This document shows positions 21,301 through 32,149 of a stretch of DNA of 64,000 nt, piece after piece. Where the stretch lies: the NCBI GenBank assembly GCA_002917075.1, contig NTMA01000015.1, positions 248,001 to 312,000 on the forward strand, read 5' to 3'. The notes under the pieces were generated by a model, which was not told the origin of the DNA, made no database searches, and was given only the letters and a program-made list of their open reading frames with translations. Each line of letters begins with the position of its first letter. The first letter of the stretch is position 1. The position numbers were made by a program, and so were the translations under genes. Source of the DNA: Hawksworthiomyces lignivorus. Its lineage: Eukaryota; Ascomycota; Sordariomycetes; Ophiostomatales; Ophiostomataceae.

Positions 21301-22764
21301 TCACCGCTTCTTGGGTCGCATGAAGATGTCTGCTGACGACTTTTTGCGGGCAGGAGCCGCCGGGGAGGGCATCAGGCCTGGGCTCTTGCTTGGTGAAGAG
21401 AGTGCCGGCCGCTGTGACGGGATCGGCCGTGTCAGGCCTGAGACGGCCCTGGCAGAAGCCGAAGACGACGGCCCAGATGAGGAGCCTTCTGGACGCCGCT
21501 GCGGCGCCTTCTCTTGGGCCCTCTCCAGAGACCGCCTGGGCAAAGATGTGGTCGAGGCGGCCGCCGACGGTCTGCTGGATGAGCTCATCCGAGACAGTGC
21601 TCCGGTGGACCGGAGGAAGTCGCCAGGCGTGCGGCTGCTGATAGCCGGCCTGCTGGGAACGGACGAGGTAGTTGCGGTGGCCCGCCTGGCGGGCGATCTG
21701 CCGGCGGTCCCACCTTCCAGGTCTTCCACGGTCAGGCGCGCCTTCTTTTTGGGAGCGTCGCCGAAGAGATCGTCGTCGTCGTCGTCGTCGTCGTCTTCGC
21801 CGCCGTAGTAGTTGGGATGGCTGCTGCTGAACCCGCCTTCGTCGTCGTCATCGTCGCCGTCGTTGTCGCGCATTCTCTTGTGCGGGAGGGCCGCGGCGGT
21901 GGTGGTCGTCGACCTCCCCTTCTTGAGGGCGAGCAGGCGCGCCTCGAGGGCGGCGTCGCCCCTGCCCAGGCCCAGGCCGCGGCCGCTGCTGGTCGGCATC
22001 CCGGTGGGGCCCTCGTGCAGGCGCTTGCGGCCGGGCGCGCGGATGACGACGTCCGGGTTGTGGGCGACGCGGTAGTCGTTGATCATGGCCTCGGGCGGGC
22101 GGCGGATCTGGTTCTGGGCGACGCGCAGGTTGCCCGTGAGCGTGCTGAGCTGCGACACCTTGCTGATCTCGCGGGCCTCGCGTCGCGCGCGCTTGAGCAC
22201 CGACTGGCCCGACGTCATCTTGGTGCGGGAGCCGCCGCCAAAGGTGAAAGAGGGCCCCGCTCCCGTACCACGGCGCCGCCCCGCGCCCGCGCCCGGCATC
22301 TTCTGCAGCAGCGCGCGACTGTTGACCAGCTGCGTCGCGTTGCTCTCCTTGGCGCGGTCGAAGCCCGCCAGCGTCTGCTGCAGCCGCGCCGTCGCGGCCG
22401 CCATGTCGCGGTCCACGGCGTCGCGCACCGCGCAGTACACGTCGAACCACGACATGTCGGCCACGTCGCCCGCGCCTGCCAGGTAGTCCTTCTTGTCCCA
22501 GCCCGGGAACTTCTTGGTCAGCAGCCGCGCCCACACGGCGCCCATCTGCTCCGGCTCCGCCGCCAGCTGCGGGCAGCTCTGCTCCAGCTGGTGCAGCTGC
22601 TCCGGGCTGCGCACGTGTTCCAGCAGCGGCCGCGCGTCCGCAAAGCTCATCTCGCCCAGGTCCGTGATCGACGCAATGTTGCGCAGCGCCACCGCCAGGG
22701 CCATGCGCTTCAGCGAGCGCGGCCCCAGCTGCTTGGACGCAGTCGGCAGAGCGGGCGGCGGCAT
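21301..22764 (-). CDS. ELA1: Elongin A (RNA polymerase II transcription factor SIII subunit A)
   Basis: Single exon, 487 residues. The Elongin-A domain covers about residues 17-165: SLKRMALAVALRNI, then ITDLGEMSF and the KKFPGWDKKDY/MSWFDVYC block. The first helix resembles a BC-box (S-L-x3-A, with Ala where Cys is usual) that would bind Elongin C. The rest is disordered, with acidic runs of Asp encoded by a GTC-rich tract near 21776-21800 and basic clusters to a PKKR end. In yeast Ela1-Elc1-Cul3 ubiquitylates stalled RNA polymerase II; in animals Elongin also stimulates elongation. Nuclear location is expected. The start ATG at 22764 is the first of the frame. Confidence 0.9.
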   Translation of the reverse strand: MPPPALPTASKQLGPRSLKRMALAVALRNIASITDLGEMSFADARPLLEHVRSPEQLHQLEQSCPQLAAEPEQMGAVWARLLTKKFPGWDKKDYLAGAGDVADMSWFDVYCAVRDAVDRDMAAATARLQQTLAGFDRAKESNATQLVNSRALLQKMPGAGAGRRRGTGAGPSFTFGGGSRTKMTSGQSVLKRARREAREISKVSQLSTLTGNLRVAQNQIRRPPEAMINDYRVAHNPDVVIRAPGRKRLHEGPTGMPTSSGRGLGLGRGDAALEARLLALKKGRSTTTTAAALPHKRMRDNDGDDDDDEGGFSSSHPNYYGGEDDDDDDDDDLFGDAPKKKARLTVEDLEGGTAGRSPARRATATTSSVPSRPAISSRTPGDFLRSTGALSRMSSSSRPSAAASTTSLPRRSLERAQEKAPQRRPEGSSSGPSSSASARAVSGLTRPIPSQRPALSSPSKSPGLMPSPAAPARKKSSADIFMRPKKR

Positions 22765-23950
22765 GGCGATGGAGATGAATAAGAAGAAAGACAGTGATGA
22801 AGTGATTTATACAAGAATGATTCTATTTGCGCACCCCGGTGCTCCCATTCAGTGGGTATGCTTCCGCAGATGGCCTGCTGATGAAATGGAATGGTGCTCT
22901 GTCTTGGTATGAGAGGCTGAAAATGAAAAGGCCGACAGGTCTGTCGTGAGAAGCCTGCAGAACAGGCGAGAGAAACGACAAAAAGAAAGCGCAGCCGCGA
23001 TGAGGCGCGTAAACGATGATGAGAGACAAAGAGGACTAGACCTCTTCCTATGTCAGAACGCTGCCATGGGGATGCGCACGCTGTTTTGGCTTGAGGCTCA
23101 TTGTGGACGTTGAGATGTTGCGCTTAGGTGGTAAAACAGACCGCTCAGCCCCAGTAGGTTAGCGGGAGGCTGGCCCCAGCATTCGACCCAATGCCCACAG
23201 CACAGCGAAGCCCCGCAGCGCCCGAGCTTGGTTCAGCCAACCAGCCATCGCGGCTGTTTCCGGCCACGCGGGCTACTGCAATGAGAGTCAAGACGGCAGC
23301 CTGGAGCTCTGTGTCGATTTCCGCTGTGACGAGGAACGTCGTGCTGGAAACATTCCAGCTGAGGCCGTTATGGTGGAAGTTGAACTTCTTCTTTAATCTC
23401 AAAAAGAATGTCTTCTTTGACGAAGTCGACAACCTCATCGCTTCCCTCAATGAGTGTATTTTTACTACGCTTTGTCACACTATTTCTTAAGTGAAGGTCC
23501 AAAGATGGCGCCCTCATTGCTGGGGCCCAGAGGTTAAGAAGGGTCACCGAGGATTCATCGTCCATGGCAAATAAAGTGGGAGAAATGGAGGGTGGTATAA
23601 GCACACTTACCTACATTGCATGTTTCGTTAAGAGTACGAACCGGAAGAAGACGCTTCCGACGAAGAGTGATGTCCAAAAATGGAAGCCACGACCTCGATG
23701 TGCCTGCCTATCCTATCTAAAAACAACGCCTCCCTTTGCGTGGCATCTTCATAAAACTATGGAGGAACGACTTTTATCTAGTTATCCTGATAGATGTACG
23801 ATTCAGAGTATCTTTGCTTTGACAGACGGCAGTTTGCAATGGTATGGAATACTGTTCGGTGGAATCGGTGTATATCTAGCTTCCTACTGCTCTATGAGTA
23901 TTCAATGAGCTCAATCAGATACAAAAAATAACTTGAAACATGTTTAATTA
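22765..23950. other. Intergenic region with small unassigned ORFs
   Basis: This holds the ELA1 promoter and the 3' flank of the 2EXR gene. Overlapping small ORFs exist at 23145-23450 and 23368-23604 (minus) and 23191-23490 (plus, ATG start, 99 codons). They share the same bases in different frames and show no motif or splice connection, so none is called. Confidence 0.5.
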
Positions 23951-24763
23951 TCAAAAGAAATCCTCAGCCTCAATCTCTGTGCAAAGCTTGTGAAGTGCCT
24001 CGACAGGAATGTCCTCTTCGCCTAGTCTCCAGCCTGGCTCCATCCCAAATCGATTTTTGATGGCCTCCAAAGACGGATTCTTCGGGTCGGACATCACCTC
24101 GATCAACACGTACTCCATATCAGAAAAAAGTGTTTTGATTCGTCCGTAGAGCTTGTAAATCTGTTTTTTGAAACGAGTGCTGCCCCTATTGAGCCTTGCA
24201 AGTCGGCGGTATTGCATCTCATTGTGTTTATTCTCTAAACAACACTTTGACTTCCGGAAAAAAGCGCACCGTTTCTCGTAGACACATTTGATGGCCTGTC
24301 GAGATTCCCGACATGCTCTCCAAAGCCCTCTGTCATCCATATAACGAGATGCTGGTTCGCGACCGCCTAGCGAAGGCTCAAACGTGGAGAGGTAATGTGT
24401 GCAGAGTGGCGGCCGAGCCGCAGTCTCCCAGATCATAAGCTGAAGTTCGAGAGGCAATTGTAGAAAGCAGTGGAACTCTGCTTTTGCAGGCTTGGAGATG
24501 ACGGCACCTTTTGAGTCGAACTTTAAGAATACTGAGACGGTCTTAGAGAGTCTCGATGCAGCCAGTGAAAGATCCCGAGCGTCTCTGGATAGTTTTGCCA
24601 TGGTTATGCTGACGATCGCGGCACTTTCCCAGAGCCACGATTGATCATCAATTTTCTCTTTTGTAAATATCATGTTCCAGAAAGCTCTTTGCAATTTTGA
24701 AGAGGCAAGGGAGAGCTCAGACTCGGCTATTGCAAGCTTCGAGGCAGTGGATGATAATGCCAT
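23951..24763 (-). CDS. 2EXR-domain protein
   Basis: 270 residues from ATG at 24763 (an upstream GTG in frame was not used). The N-terminal 110 residues form amphipathic, Ala/Ser/Leu-rich helices, perhaps a coiled coil. The 2EXR motif follows: FLQLPLELQLMIWETAARPP, then RGLWRACRESRQAIKCVY, the paired E-x-R elements typical of this fungus-specific family. The C-terminus (EAIKNRFGMEPGWRL...IPVEALHKLC) has a diverged relic copy at 34879-35006. The molecular role of 2EXR proteins is unknown; they are expanded and variable between strains. Single exon. Confidence 0.82.
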   Translation of the reverse strand: MALSSTASKLAIAESELSLASSKLQRAFWNMIFTKEKIDDQSWLWESAAIVSITMAKLSRDARDLSLAASRLSKTVSVFLKFDSKGAVISKPAKAEFHCFLQLPLELQLMIWETAARPPLCTHYLSTFEPSLGGREPASRYMDDRGLWRACRESRQAIKCVYEKRCAFFRKSKCCLENKHNEMQYRRLARLNRGSTRFKKQIYKLYGRIKTLFSDMEYVLIEVMSDPKNPSLEAIKNRFGMEPGWRLGEEDIPVEALHKLCTEIEAEDFF

Positions 24764-25143
24764 GGCGATTTTGTAATAGCTATGCAACGCGTAGACATGC
24801 ACATCTATACAACTTCTGTCTTTTGGTCAACGTTGTGCTGTGTGAGATTCCTTTGGAGAGTCTGTAGTGCCGTACAATTTTTTTTTTTTTTTTTCAAGTT
24901 CTTAGATGCCATTGTCTAGGTAGGCAAAGCAATCTTTTTTGTCGAAAAAAAGGAAGGGCAGCGGTAAGTCCGTTGGCGGAGAAATTTCTCTGAAGCAGCA
25001 GTAAAATGAACAGAGAGAAGGCCCAGAATTACTCAGCTTTTCTCATTTTTCTGAATTTTTATGCTGTTGGTAGGGCATTCGAACCCCCTTGAAGCCCTGG
25101 TAGACTAAAACTGTGCAGGCAGGAATACAGGCCTAGTTACTTA
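24764..25143. other. Intergenic gap
   Basis: Promoter side of the 2EXR gene and 3' flank of the charged orphan gene, with an 18-nt poly-T run near 24878. No gene was seen. Confidence 0.55.
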
Positions 25144-26683
25144 TCACGTCTTTATTTTTTTCCCTCTCTTCTTCTTGCTCTTCTGCTTAGGCACTGTGGC
25201 ATTTCGTTTCCTGGCTGCGTTATTCGCGCCTTTGCGCGTCTCCGCCCGCCGTGACGTCACGTTGGGACGCTCAGAGACAGCTGCAGCCCCTCTCTTTGCT
25301 GCAGCGGTCTTCCTCGGTCCAGCGGAAGAAGAGACGCCATGGGACCGGCCAGACAAGCCCGCTGTGCCCGTGTTGGCAGCTGCAGACGTCTCCTCCAGAC
25401 GCGATTGGCGCTCGGCAATGCGCGTGCTGCGTCGCAAGGGCTGCTCGGCGGGAACCGCCGGGGAAGCTCCCCGCGCCTGGTTGGGCGGAGGCGGAGGGTC
25501 CGCATTCTGCGCTGCTTTGACTCTCTTCGGGGCCGGCTCGCTGCTCTTCCTGCCCCTTTGTGACGGCCCTGTTTTTGGTTCGTCGACGAGATCGTCGAGG
25601 TGGCGCTTTCGAGAAGACGGCTGCGTGCGCGAAGAAGGTGGTGGCAATGGCTGTGGTGGCGCTGCCAAGGAAGCCGGAGCCATGGCTGCGGAAGAAACAG
25701 CAGCCGCGTTGTCGTTGCTCTTTTCAGTAGTGGCGGCGGCAGCGGCGGCGGTGGCGGCGGCAGCGGCGGCGGCAACCTCTTTCTCGCCAGCTTCCTGCGC
25801 CATTTCTCTCTCAATTACCGGAATTTGATCAAGAACCCAGTTGACATATCGTGCATCAGGGCTTGTGTCGCGGCGCTTTTGAAATAGCGAAAGCGGGCCA
25901 CCTCGCTTTTCGTATTGCTCGCAAGTGTAGTCTAAATACTCCACCCATGTTGTGAGCTTATCCTGCTTCTCCTTGTCCATGATGAAGACGAATGGCCGAT
26001 CGAGGCCAACCATGGCCCTGCGCTTCTTGGTGTAGTCGTTGAACCGGGCGAGCTCTTCAGCCGTCTTCCTGATCATCCTCTGCTTTGCCAGGAAATGCCC
26101 CCATGATCTAGACTGCAACTCAAACACACACCACCAATTCCTGTACTCTTTTCCGTTTCTGCCAAAGAGAGGAAACAAGAGATCCATGTAGGCATCGGGG
26201 TCCTCGGCGACAGCACGGAGCTTCTCGACTGGGTAGAGCGGACGGCCGCCCCTCCTCACAACCTCTTCATACGCGTCCTCCTCCCACTGTATCTCCTTCT
26301 CGAGCATATCCTCCGAGTCGAGGGACACATCTGAACTCGGCGTAGGGATACGACGACGGCCGTTTCTGGTTAGATTCTGCATCAGCTGCGCCGAGACTTG
26401 ATTCATGTCGACAGGCCGGCTAGGAGGGGCTCCTGGCGGCCCTTCTGGACCATAGCGATCCCTAACGCGAGAGTTAGATAAGAAATGGACAGACAGCACG
26501 AGTGTGCCTAGGGTACGCATGACGCCCGCGCAGTTGTTTTGCCCACCTCAGCCTCTGGATGAACGCCTCTGTGAGGTTGTGGGGATCCTGGACCGCGACC
26601 ACATTGCCGTTGTCTTCCAGGTATTTGTCCAGTCGTTCGTCATTGAATCCGACAACTTCAAGGGCCAAGGGCAATGGAGGCAT
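25144..26683 (-). CDS. Charged fungal orphan protein with basic C-terminus
   Basis: Two exons, 26547-26683 and 25144-26461, with an 85-nt intron (GTGGGC...GTTAG), join in frame to 484 residues. ATG at 26683 is the first true start. The N-terminal half is globular and aromatic-rich (FGRNGKEYRNWWCVFELQSRSW; DRPFVFIMDKEKQDKLTTW). The C-terminal half is disordered, with alanine and proline runs, then a Lys/Arg-rich end (KKKRGKKIK) resembling a nuclear-localisation signal. I do not recognise the family. The conserved-looking N-terminal half suggests a genuine gene. A nuclear or chromatin-associated role would be a guess. Confidence 0.75.
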
Positions 26684-28044
26684 TTTGGAATAACGCAAAT
26701 TCTGATGAGCTTCTTTTTTTACTCCATATTGCTCTCTTCTCTCTCGTTTTGGCTGTAATAATGATGCGTGGGCGGCTTAAGTGGTTTTGTTTTCTTTTTT
26801 CTTCTGAGGATTGCGACGACGCGTTGGCGTAAAGCTTCACCTGATCTGCCCAATTTAGAGTGCAACCGCCCTCAATGTTGCTAATTTTAGTTATTGGATA
26901 ATTGGATAATGGCTAAATATTGTGGGACTGGAGAAGGGAGCCCCCGTGGCTTTAATGGATTAGCGCCCTCTTTGTGGGGGAACCAACCTTGGTTAGCCGT
27001 CGTAATTTCCAGGGAGCAGCTGCTGTGCCGCTAGTTATATGCAACTCAGAAACCAACGCACTAAGTATGAAGGCAAAGGCCAGAGAAATGGCGAAATATA
27101 GAGTCGTGCAAACTTAAATGGAAGGTTATATGTCTAAAAAGAAGCAACCTACATGAAAGACCGAAATAGACTAATTTTTTGGTCGCAAGATTAAACCAAA
27201 AAAAAATTTCAGGGGTGCCAGAGTCTCTTTGTGTTTTGTGATACTCCGGTCAGTTGGTAGCAGCAAAATCGCCAACAACAGGATCACAGACGAAACAGAG
27301 TGGAGCTGCAGGTCTGAAAACGGCCACAGATTTATTTGTCACAGCGAAGGGCGCGAAGTTCATACCTAAAATGAAGTAGTATTTGTGAGATAAGGTAAAT
27401 AACAGAGAGCAAGGTGTGGTCGAATAGCTCCACAAGACAAAGCCTGACTTGACGCCATAATAGGACATCAGGCAGAAGCAGATATGTATCTGATATTAAC
27501 TGTTAGATACCCATATCCAACTTATTCGTCACTGGTCGTCTAGGCGGCCACCACCGCGGTCACCAACACTACTTGCCAGGCGCTTCTTACCTGTCTCAGA
27601 ATGATTCGATGATAACTGTCGGTTCGTTCATCTGCCTATTCCTTCCTGACATGTTTGTCCGTTTATCCCAGCGCTAAAACTACGCGTGGCATTCACTGGA
27701 ACTGAATAATACCCAAGATGCAACGAATATGATGGGTAGATGGTGGCTCTGGCAGACATTGGATGCAGTATCTTTTGAAGTTGTATCCTTTTTTTAGCTA
27801 GAGACTTTGCCAGATTCAATCATTACTTCTGTGGCTCACAGCTATTTGCAGTTTCCATTTTCTTTTTTTCTATCTCCTCTTAAGTCCCATCTCGTTCCAT
27901 TGCGTTCTATTTGGTCTTCTTACGTGACGATCATATTCTACTTTTGTTCACTTCGTGTCTCATGTGTTAACTTTATCTTCTTGCCAGTACTATCTTATTG
28001 CTGTCTTTTCTGAAGCGCCGCTCTACTCTGCTGCTATTTACAGT
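26684..28044. other. Intergenic region
   Basis: About 1.4 kb of AT-rich DNA between divergent genes (orphan gene on minus, kinase on plus). The ORFs at 27250-27468 and 27628-27819 have no motif. It must hold both promoters; no clear TATA box was picked out. Confidence 0.5.
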
Positions 28045-30626
28045 ATGATGGCTCTTGCAAATGTGATCGTTGCGTTGTACCCATTTCAGCATGAAAATGA
28101 ATCTCTGCGCGGGGCAGACAAAGTGATATATTGGAATGCGAACGGAGATCACCTTAGCGGCATCCTAGCTGAAACAGAAACCGACTCATCCCAGTGCGGC
28201 AACACGAATAGTTATAGGGAACCAGCCGCCGGCGAGACACCTCTGCCGGACTTAGAGAGCCCGGAGCCGGACTGGCGCGATGGGCCAAGGTTGCAGTTTT
28301 GCTGGGGGGGTAACCGAAAGAGCAGGCTTGGCATCCTGATCGGAGCAGCGTCGACTATGTGCGATCTGACCATTCCTGAATACTCGACGTTTTTCCGCGG
28401 CGTGAGCACTGTCCAGGGGCTCATTTCCTTTGACGACCAAGATCGGCTGACGTACCGCGACCTGCGGGATCCTGAGAGTGATGGCGACGGCAGTGCCGTG
28501 CTCTTCGATGGTCAGGGCGGCGAGAAGCGCCGCGGCTTCACGTGGACCTTGAGCGGCACCGAGTACTTGGACACGGAGGCGCCTGTCATCGTGCTGCGGC
28601 TGCACGATCGCCTCAGCTTTCGCGTTGTCGTTCCTCCGCACGACCGCGCGTCTCGCGAGTACAGAGAAAACGTGCACATATTTCGCTCGCAGCTAGGGAG
28701 TAAAGACGAAACTATATCTAGCCTCTCACTCAATCTTCTGTCTCTCCAAGACCACATTGTGACGGTTGTTCCGAGCGGCGCCCAAACACTTGCCCGAGGT
28801 CCAATCTTGATCGATGTCCAGGATATCCTTGGCAGTGGCAGCTATGGTGTGGTTAAGCGTATGTATGATGTTTACAGAGGCACATATGTTGCCCGAAAGA
28901 TCCCTATCGGCCGCCTCTCTCCAAGGAAGAAGATATTGTGGCAGAGAGAAATCAAGCTCCTCATGCGAGTTGGAGAGGTGAGTTTGTTCCGGCTATATCT
29001 TGGAGGACAAAAACCAGTTATCCGCAAGTTGATGCGATCCATGCTGACGATCGGGGTGACGCTGATCTGCAGGCGGCGCTGGTGACGCAGGAAGCACAAG
29101 ATTTCAGTCGCTACATCGTCCGCCTCATTGGTGGCTCGTCCGATCCCATGCCCGTCATTGATCTAGAGTATGTGCCATATGGCTCGCTTCACTGCCAGCA
29201 CCACCTTCAACCGCTTTCGAGCGACGAGGTTCTCGCTGTGCTGGAACAAATACTTAAAGCGCTAGCGTTTCTGCACGGACTCGATCCTCCCGTTGCGCAC
29301 CGCGACCTCAAACCGAGCAATATCCTCGTCCAGCACCGCGACGACGCCGATATGCCGGACACGCGCATTCACGTCAAATTAGCCGACTTTGGCCTCTCCA
29401 AGGACGAGGACTTGACAACCTTCGACATTGGCACCGGAAGGTACATGGCGCCTGAGCTCTACACGGCAGCGGATGATTTGGACACAAGTGGCTCCAAGTA
29501 CACAGTCGCCGTAGATATATGGGCCTTGGGCGTCTCCGTCTTTGAGCTTGCACACGGCCTTTCTCAGAGGGACCAGACGCTGAGCGGCCGAAAATGGTGC
29601 CGAGAGGTCACCCATGCCGTGTCAGGCACGCAGAGCGACCTGGCCGCGTTCGTGGCGCGATATATGATACTCTGGAAGCCGAGCGGTCGTTGTTCCGCGC
29701 GTGACTGCCTCATCCGAATGGGCCAAGAGTTGGCGCTGCCCATACAGAGTGAATTGGCGGAAATGCTGTCCGCTGACTCCGGTAGCAGCACGCCTATCCA
29801 GTGTCCCTCGAGGGAAGCAGCAGGAGCGGCATCTGATGATTCGAAGCTGCTGCCACCACACACTAACCGGCCAGGTGTAGACGAAACGCTAATGCCTCCT
29901 CGGCGTGAATTTGACCGCTCTGGAGCCCCTAGCGCGTCCACAGACCCGGAGCCACAGCCTCGAAGCGCTAGAAAACGATCTCTTGGTAGCGAATCCTTCG
30001 CATCGCCGCCTCACCGTATGCGGGTCTCTGCGGCCAGCGAAATCGATAGAAGCGATGGCGACTATGACGATGGTGACGGGGGCAGTCACGAAGATAACCT
30101 TGATAGTGCTCCTGAAAGCGTTGACGGCAGTGAACACTCTGACGGCAATGAAACTGAAGACAACGATAGGCCCGAAGAAGATGTATTTGCGCCAGAGACG
30201 CCAGTCCGAATACGACTACATCTCCACAACGCGAATGTTGACCCATCCCCCAGCTTTGTGTTCGGCGGGAGCTCTGCGTCCAAGTCTAGGTCGGATTTCA
30301 GTAAGCCGGCCACGAACGAGAGCAGCTCTGGATGGCCGGCATGGGAAGATAGCGAGGCCCAGAATTCCCGCGATTCAGATGTGCCCGCTGTGTCGAGGCA
30401 ACAGCACAACAATCAAGATCAACACCAATTGCCGTCTCATGATTCACAGACACCTCGCGGGCTAGTGCACCCAGAACACCAGATGAATGAAAATTCTTTA
30501 CAAAGCCTAGATCCAGGAATGGTATCACATCTAGACAAGGCGTACAACAGGGGCAGCTCTGTGGAAAGAGATGTTTACTTGCTAATCGAAGACGAACGTA
30601 CTGAGGATCAATACGTGTTGTGGTAA
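28045..30626 (+). CDS. Serine/threonine protein kinase with N-terminal FHA-like region
   Basis: Exons 28045-28977 and 29073-30626 (95-nt intron) give 828 residues. Residues about 90-210 resemble an FHA fold (IGAASTMCDLTIP; LTYRDL; FDGQGGEKRRGFTW), but the usual S-R-x-H phosphopeptide-binding core is missing. The kinase domain follows, with glycine loop LGSGSYGVV (about 263), lysine in VARKIP, catalytic HRDLKPSN (about 386), DFG and a GTGRYMAPELY activation end, so it should be active. The last 300 residues are acidic, Ser-rich and disordered. The layout recalls checkpoint kinases (Rad53/Cds1) or fungal FHA-kinases of unknown role. The start was chosen at tandem ATGs. Confidence 0.87.
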
Positions 30627-31059
30627 TAAATGACCACATCTCTTTCGACGATTGGCCTGCGGATCAAGAATTGGATTGATATGGCATAATGATGGACCTT
30701 CTATTCTATTGCTTCTATGCTTCCTTGACAATTCATTTGTGCCTAGCTTCTTCTACACCCGTCTCCAATATTGCCTGACGATCAAAAACATGGACACAGC
30801 AATTACCAAAAAAAAAAAACCGCATCCGTTTATTATTTGCGACGCACTCTGTGTAAAGCTGCTGCTCGCGTGTGCAATAACTGGCAACGCTGCAAAGCGA
30901 GAGTCGTCGGCTATAAGCGCGTCGCTGTCCTTCGCCGCGATTACCTGGCAGCCGTCAAAAATGCGGGCTCATTTGTCCATAGCTATGTGCTTGAGCATAA
31001 GACGACTTCCCAGCGACGCAAGCTAGACAATTTCGAAGATGACACATCCAAGATGGAAT

Positions 31060-31266
31060 CTGTTACGGCACATCTTATACCAGGCAAGATAAATGGTGGT
31101 GTGCCCGGTAGATGCTGATATCTTCGTCTGGGGTAGGGCTTCGGAAAAACCATCGACGGAGCCTTGGGACCCTGCAGTATTTGTGAGAACAAGTTTAGAT
31201 AGTTGGATCGATCTTTTCGATGGGACGGCGTTGATGGAAAATGTCCGTACTTGAGATCTGTATGTA
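31060..31266 (-). pseudogene. Relic related to the 18-kb membrane-protein gene
   Basis: The minus-strand frame reads GSVDGFSEALPQTKISA, aligning with GSLDGFGTALPATLISA encoded near 18790-18860, with about two thirds identity over the aligned DNA. Similarity fades within about ten residues on the C-terminal side, and no membrane segments follow. It is probably a truncated paralogue, not a working gene. Confidence 0.5.
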
Positions 31267-31516
31267 GGGGAACTCAAAATGTACAGGCCAGGGGGGCAAC
31301 ATCTTCGGTACCATGGCTTTCGAGCAGTACAACATACCCCAGCCTGTATTATTTACTTTCCTAGGGCGATGTGGCCTTTTTAAAAACTAATTTACTGATT
31401 CTATCTGTCTGATTTGATCTTTTGGCGCCTCGTAACCTTTTAGGGAGCATTAAACCATACATGAACTAAAAGGATGTCTTCTGTGGTTGTACTGCAAAAC
31501 ATATAAGAATGTACCT

Positions 31517-31640
31517 GCTAAGCAGGTTGAGCATAACCACGAAATAGGTTGAAGGAACAGCGGCACAAGAACATCTTCAAATATGGAAATTTCGAATGAG
31601 TGGATTCGTCTTTTATATTGAGCTGTAACAATGGATTAAC
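31517..31640 (+). repeat. Diverged repeat C, copy 1
   Basis: Matches 34551-34650 in the same order: CTAAGCAGG-T-GAGCA, then TCTTCAA, then AATGAGT-GATTCG and GCTGT. The copy is AT-enriched, as if mutated. It may be a retroelement end. Confidence 0.5.
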
Positions 31641-32149
31641 AGGTGAGACTAGAAGACTGTAACAAGTTGACAGTGTAACAGGATGAGGGCTTCCAATAAC
31701 ATGGTAACGAATTAACTAGCTGATAAACAGAACGACTTGCCTATGTATTGGCTAACAGCTAGCCAAGCTTTGAGATTGCGTAAAATTATTTGGAAGTGCC
31801 GAACTAACCTACGCAAAATGTTTGCAGCAAGTACCAATACATAAAAAAGGTCTCGATATTGATGGGCCTGGCTATAATTGGCAAAATAGGAATCTTTTAA
31901 CAGAATTTCTTTGATTCTTGCCAACCCCCGCACAATCAGCGCCCGCCTAAATTTATTTAATATAACAAGTAATTTAAGAATAAACTGTCAAGAATAGCGT
32001 TCAACGGCATATAGAAGGGGCTCTGCCATGAGAAATGGCGGCAGAATTATATAATTAGGGGTTATGATCCACATTATTTTACAAGTTATCCGGGTTTTTC
32101 CATTGCAATCTTTCATTTCCTACTAACGGCAATAACCATTTTGTTCAAG

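Larger units (their letters stand above)
30627..32149. other. AT-rich intergenic region with a gene relic and repeat C
   Basis: It contains a fragment similar to the 18-kb membrane-protein gene (31060-31266) and one copy of a diverged repeat (31517-31640). The remainder is AT-rich with many stops. The small ORF at 31712-31933 has no motif. Confidence 0.55.

Noticed and set aside
21817..22782. Plus-strand ORF of 321 codons opposite Elongin A
   Set aside because: Antisense shadow with low-complexity Arg/Ala/Val composition.
23145..23604. Small overlapping ORFs between ELA1 and the 2EXR gene
   Set aside because: They use the same bases in different frames, lack splice links and show no family motif.
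25061..25100. tRNA-like B box (GGTTCGAAT-type) on the minus strand
   Set aside because: No A box, acceptor-stem pairing or anticodon loop could be fitted around it.
31215..31245. Weak similarity of 31215-31245 to repeat A
   Set aside because: About 14 matches over 19 bases; too short to separate from chance.
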